A stretch of 7,921 bases of DNA, taken from a candidate division KSB1 bacterium. Its GTDB lineage: Bacteria > Zhuqueibacterota > JdFR-76 > DREG01. Numbering within the stretch: the stretch's first letter is position 1; each line of letters opens with the position of its first letter. The notes beneath the pieces were generated by a model. That model was not told where the DNA came from. It worked only from the letters and a program-made list of their open reading frames with translations, and did no database searches. The position numbers were made by a program, and so were the translations under genes. The stretch lies in NCBI GenBank assembly GCA_022566355.1, contig JADFJB010000162.1, positions 1-7,921 on the forward strand. The letters are read 5' to 3'. Shown here one piece after another: positions 6,301 through 7,921 of this stretch.

Positions 6301-6459
6301 AACAGCAAATAGGAAGTAAAAAATGCCTTTCCCGACTTTCTTGTTTTTTGGTAAAAGCTCTTCTTGCTTCTCAGTTAAAAGTGGTTTGAGAGGATCCTCT
6401 AAAACTGCCAGAGATTCTGTTTCGAAAAGTTTGTCCTGGGTTTCCATACGAAATGACAT
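3382..6459 (-). CDS. Fused polytopic membrane / spermidine-synthase-like protein (1025 aa)
   Basis: After a 44-residue acidic N-terminus come about 12-13 membrane helices arranged as an internal duplication. GFSGLIYESIW (55-65) with its following helix matches GLTGTASFMYEIGWIR (278-293), and GATFPLMSGG (171-180) matches GMTLPLLTHT (400-409). The membrane part ends with a helix at about 477-497. A cytosolic Rossmann domain follows, with the S-adenosyl ligand motif NIGFGSGLT (585-593), acidic VEIEP (609-613), ED (640-641) and SEPSNPWVSG (658-667). In true spermidine synthases the last motif is D-S-S-D-P, so here the catalytic aspartate is replaced and polyamine synthesis is doubtful. Many database entries call this family 'fused MFS/spermidine synthase', and its real substrate is unknown. 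Residues 790-1025 are a helical tail of unknown type. Start: the ATG at 6459 has no Shine-Dalgarno site, and Met5 (6447) is equally possible. A 15-base palindrome (6449-6463) covers the start codon. It follows the pilin gene after about 100 bases, with no promoter I can see between them. Confidence 0.88.
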   Translation of the reverse strand: MSFRMETQDKLFETESLAVLEDPLKPLLTEKQEELLPKNKKVGKGIFYFLFAVSGFSGLIYESIWTHYLKLFLGHAAYAQSLVLIIFMGGMALGAWGIGRYSLKIRNLLLGYALVEGVIGLLGILFHPLFVTATDLAYFSIIPQLNSGMAVNFFKWGLASLIILPQSILLGATFPLMSGGIIRRFPQTPGRSLAFLYFVNSLGAAIGILVSGFLLIEYFGLPGTIMIAGILNILLALVVGAICYRKTHHRSRDFVSEKFQPKRISSQRLSLIFLLVAGLTGTASFMYEIGWIRMLSLVLGSSTHAFELMLSSFILGLAIGGYLISRKIDKLSNPVYTLGLVQLVMGGFALLTLLSYGQTFDLMSYAIKTFPKTGQGYAYFNLFSHGLAIFIMLPATVCAGMTLPLLTHTLMSNGQGEGSIGKIYAANTVGAIAGVLIGVHLIMPVLGVKNLIVMGGGIDILLGLILLWYSKSQISRIKWSVVAAIFTGIVLLNAFWIELDSAKMASGVYRNGIAASESKILFHKDGKTASVDLVRSGSGKLSILTNGKTDATINYSATASQDEITMIILAALPLSLHTKAKTVANIGFGSGLTSHLLLMDPDIDEVDIVEIEPAIVEAAKGFGERVANNYTDPRSHIYFEDAKTFFTNAGKQYDLIISEPSNPWVSGVAGLFSKEFYRLIRNYIKDDGLFVQWMHLYEMDTPLIASIIKALSENFVDYSIYFTGDQNIIILAGKQQINRQLSDRIFTIPGLKPELARVKIFGKQDLQLRKLGSKKTLDPLFNSYDIPANSDYFPILDIRAVKARYLKSDATELVRLRSAPMPLLETLANDTALQTSGFGSLPENSILSYRAHQGKAIFQYFRYLEDRNNTPTIPMDQKTTQIVRSFRLIREKCETKDIIENWFPSISYLLDLTLPYLSSQEMKMIWSDIESAPCFSNIPPEIMNLVNLYRSLGSRDFDQVLKISTQLLPPGAIKASRWNDYFLMAAMLANLALENKAAAVELWSRYENKENPIIELRLLSAVSKQ

Positions 6460-6509
6460 TTCGCAATGCCGTAGGTATTTTTAAAATGCGAGTGTAGCTA
6501 GATGTTTTT

Positions 6510-6548
6510 TTATTGCTCTTTCCAGGTGCCGTTTTTACAGTAAGGATG
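6510..6548 (-). pseudogene. Possible relic of a second pilin-like gene end
   Basis: Just downstream of the pilin stop codon, one minus-strand frame reads HPYCKNGTWKEQ followed by TAA (6510-6512). The pilin itself ends VNVVNGTWRRL and stop. The shared NGTW plus basic residue so close to a stop, and the partly matching DNA before it (actgtaaa in both), suggest a leftover from recombination between tandem paralogues. The stretch is short and could be chance. Confidence 0.25.
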
Positions 6549-6560
6549 ATAAACCTAAAC

Positions 6561-7796
6561 TTATAAACGTCTCCAAGTTCCATTAACGACGTTTACAGTT
6601 GGTGTGCCAGAGGTAAACCCTGGAGGCACAATGGTAGGCAAATAATTCTCATTCCAATCCATGTGGACACAATGTACATCTTCCTTGTCAATATAATCAG
6701 TGACAATGCTGCCTAATATATTTGTGTGACGAGCCTTGAGTTTCCCACCAGAATAAAAAATGCCTTTCATGTCGTTGCGTTTAGTGGAATCCGAATCACA
6801 ATCAATTGTGATCTCCTTAGGACTTATCATGCTGCCTGAAACGGCAGTATATGGATCTGAGACTTGGATTTTATTGCTTCCGAATAAAACCGATCCCATA
6901 CCCGACACTACAGATGCATTTTTGATTTTTAGGTCATGTCCTGCTATTATCGTAACATTATTCGCTATAGTTACCGCCTCGTCAAGAACTATATCATTGA
7001 CGGCTACTATAACTCCGGGGCCAGTGATGGTACAACCATTATTGATTACCAAATTTCCAATTTTATAAATGACTTTATCAGTAAAGCTTGATAAATTCAA
7101 ATTACTGGTGATAGCACCGGTCGGATAATCCGGATAGCCTCCTACATTGTTGATATAATCGTCGTAATATTGCGTATCTAGTACGGGCCAAGTTATAGGT
7201 GGGTTGCCGGAAGTAAATTCATCGAGTGTATAACTGTAACTCGTTTGGTTAATTACGTTTGTACCTTCCTCAACATGAACAGTAACGCCACCTAATACCC
7301 AGTCACTTTCGAACTTTACCTCAGCAGTATTTAAAGTAAATATTTCACCATTTAAATAAGGGGTATGAGAGCCTTGAAATCTAAGTTTTTTGCCAGTATT
7401 GAATGAACTAACAGCGTAATAAAAAGCCTGTGGTAAGAGACCAGTAATTTGGTATTTAACCTGCAAACTCTGCGTTATGCCATTTGAAGTAGCTGTAACG
7501 GTAAGTAGAGAATCACCCACTATTGTCGAACTTACCAAAGCCTCACCAATGGCCAGATTTGTAAACAAACCATTTCCTTCATTTTTCAGCAACCCCAATG
7601 CCATATCTATGCCCGCTTCAGCTGCGTAAAAGGCTTTAGTTTTGATAAGTTGATTACTGGCTCCTTTGGTATCGTTACCAATAAAACTAAGGGAAGTTAC
7701 AGCCATTAAAAAGACCAAGGTAATCACGGCAAAAGCAAAGGCGATTGAGATCGCTCCATGCTCATGCTTCATTTTTTTTACTTTTAATTTCAGCAA
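6561..7796 (-). CDS. PilX-like minor pilin with a beta-rich body
   Basis: Counting from the TTG at 7796, residues 1-14 form a basic leader ending KHEHG, the expected prepilin peptidase cut being after Gly14. Residues 15-40 are the hydrophobic N-terminal helix, followed by KTKAFYAAEAGIDMAL (53-68), the hallmark of PilX/PilX-N type pilins. The usual Glu at +5 is absent, as in other PilX proteins. Residues 230-330 are rich in V, I, N and G in short strands (NNGCTITGPGVIVAVNDIVL), typical of beta-helix-like passengers. It would be a minor or tip subunit of a type IV pilus or type II-like machine in the periplasm. Start choice: TTG at 7796 has GAGGG seven bases upstream. ATG at 7772 gives the classic six-residue leader MKHEHG but lacks a Shine-Dalgarno site. 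TTG at 7814 overlaps the preceding stop. It lies directly after the gene ending at 7811, so the two are probably one operon. Confidence 0.85.
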   Translation of the reverse strand: MLKLKVKKMKHEHGAISIAFAFAVITLVFLMAVTSLSFIGNDTKGASNQLIKTKAFYAAEAGIDMALGLLKNEGNGLFTNLAIGEALVSSTIVGDSLLTVTATSNGITQSLQVKYQITGLLPQAFYYAVSSFNTGKKLRFQGSHTPYLNGEIFTLNTAEVKFESDWVLGGVTVHVEEGTNVINQTSYSYTLDEFTSGNPPITWPVLDTQYYDDYINNVGGYPDYPTGAITSNLNLSSFTDKVIYKIGNLVINNGCTITGPGVIVAVNDIVLDEAVTIANNVTIIAGHDLKIKNASVVSGMGSVLFGSNKIQVSDPYTAVSGSMISPKEITIDCDSDSTKRNDMKGIFYSGGKLKARHTNILGSIVTDYIDKEDVHCVHMDWNENYLPTIVPPGFTSGTPTVNVVNGTWRRL

Positions 7797-7810
7797 GTAG
7801 AATCCCTCTT

Positions 7811-7921
7811 TCAAAGGTAATTCATACCTACGATAAACATAAGCCCGCCGGCTAAAATCATCAAGATGCCGCTGATTAACCGGAAACGAATCAGTTCGTG
7901 ATCTGTTGTTACTAAACGATT
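7811..7921 (-). CDS. C-terminus of a membrane protein (partial, enters from the right edge)
   Basis: The frame is open from the window edge to TGA at 7811-7813. The 36 visible residues begin NRLVTTDHELIRFR and then form one hydrophobic helix (LISGILMILAGGLMFIVG) ending MNYL. This leaves the C-terminus at or just beyond the membrane. The family cannot be told from this fragment. The stop codon lies within a few bases of the Shine-Dalgarno site of the pilin gene, a spacing typical of co-translated operon genes, so a role in the same pilus or secretion system is plausible. Confidence 0.7.
   Translation of the reverse strand, partial: NRLVTTDHELIRFRLISGILMILAGGLMFIVGMNYL

Noticed and set aside
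6371-6583. Minus-strand 70-residue frame bridging the pilin and the membrane enzyme gene
   Set aside because: Overlaps both genes out of frame and its composition is unconvincing. Only the short NGTW echo in another frame seemed worth noting.
6760-7068. Plus-strand 102-residue frame inside the pilin gene
   Set aside because: Antisense to the well-supported PilX-like gene, with no start signal.

Overview
The window looks like a chromosomal stretch from a diderm (Gram-negative type) bacterium with an AT-rich genome. It holds a lipoprotein with a signal peptide and lipobox, a PilX-like minor pilin with a class III leader, and sigma-54-type promoters. The gene style and the short repeats between genes resemble uncultured FCB-group or KSB1-like lineages, but that placement is an impression. 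No rRNA or phylogenetic marker is present.

Left part (1-2410): an accessory-looking region framed by two copies of one regulatory block (1-234 and 2131-2363, about 96% identical, same orientation). Each block carries, on the minus strand, the first codons of a lipoprotein gene, a Shine-Dalgarno site, an exact match to the sigma-54 consensus, and an upstream array of inverted and direct TTGGCTGAA repeats that looks like an enhancer-binding-protein site. The right block drives a complete ZU5-like lipoprotein gene (1588-2157) with its own terminator. The left block starts a paralogue that runs off the window. Between them, on the plus strand, lie a tiny secreted cysteine-rich protein (576-788) and a decayed VKOR-DsbA-like thiol-oxidation gene (898-1481). 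These suggest a former disulfide-forming pair.

Middle (2364-3071): about 700 bases without a gene. It holds a 14-bp tandem repeat abutting the duplicated block, an imperfect hairpin, a diverged 41-bp sequence also present near position 374, and a 125-bp element bounded by perfect 12-bp inverted repeats (2907-3031).

Right part (3072-7921, all minus strand): read from the right edge, this holds the C-terminus of an unknown membrane protein, a PilX-like minor pilin with a beta-rich body (6561-7796), a possible relic of another such gene end (6510-6548), a 1025-residue fused membrane/spermidine-synthase-like protein (3382-6459), and a frameshifted acidic ORF (3072-3375). The first two genes are tightly packed and probably co-transcribed. 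The large gene follows after about 100 bases on the same strand.

The strongest candidate for something undescribed is the duplicated sigma-54/enhancer cassette that drives a family of ZU5-like lipoproteins.
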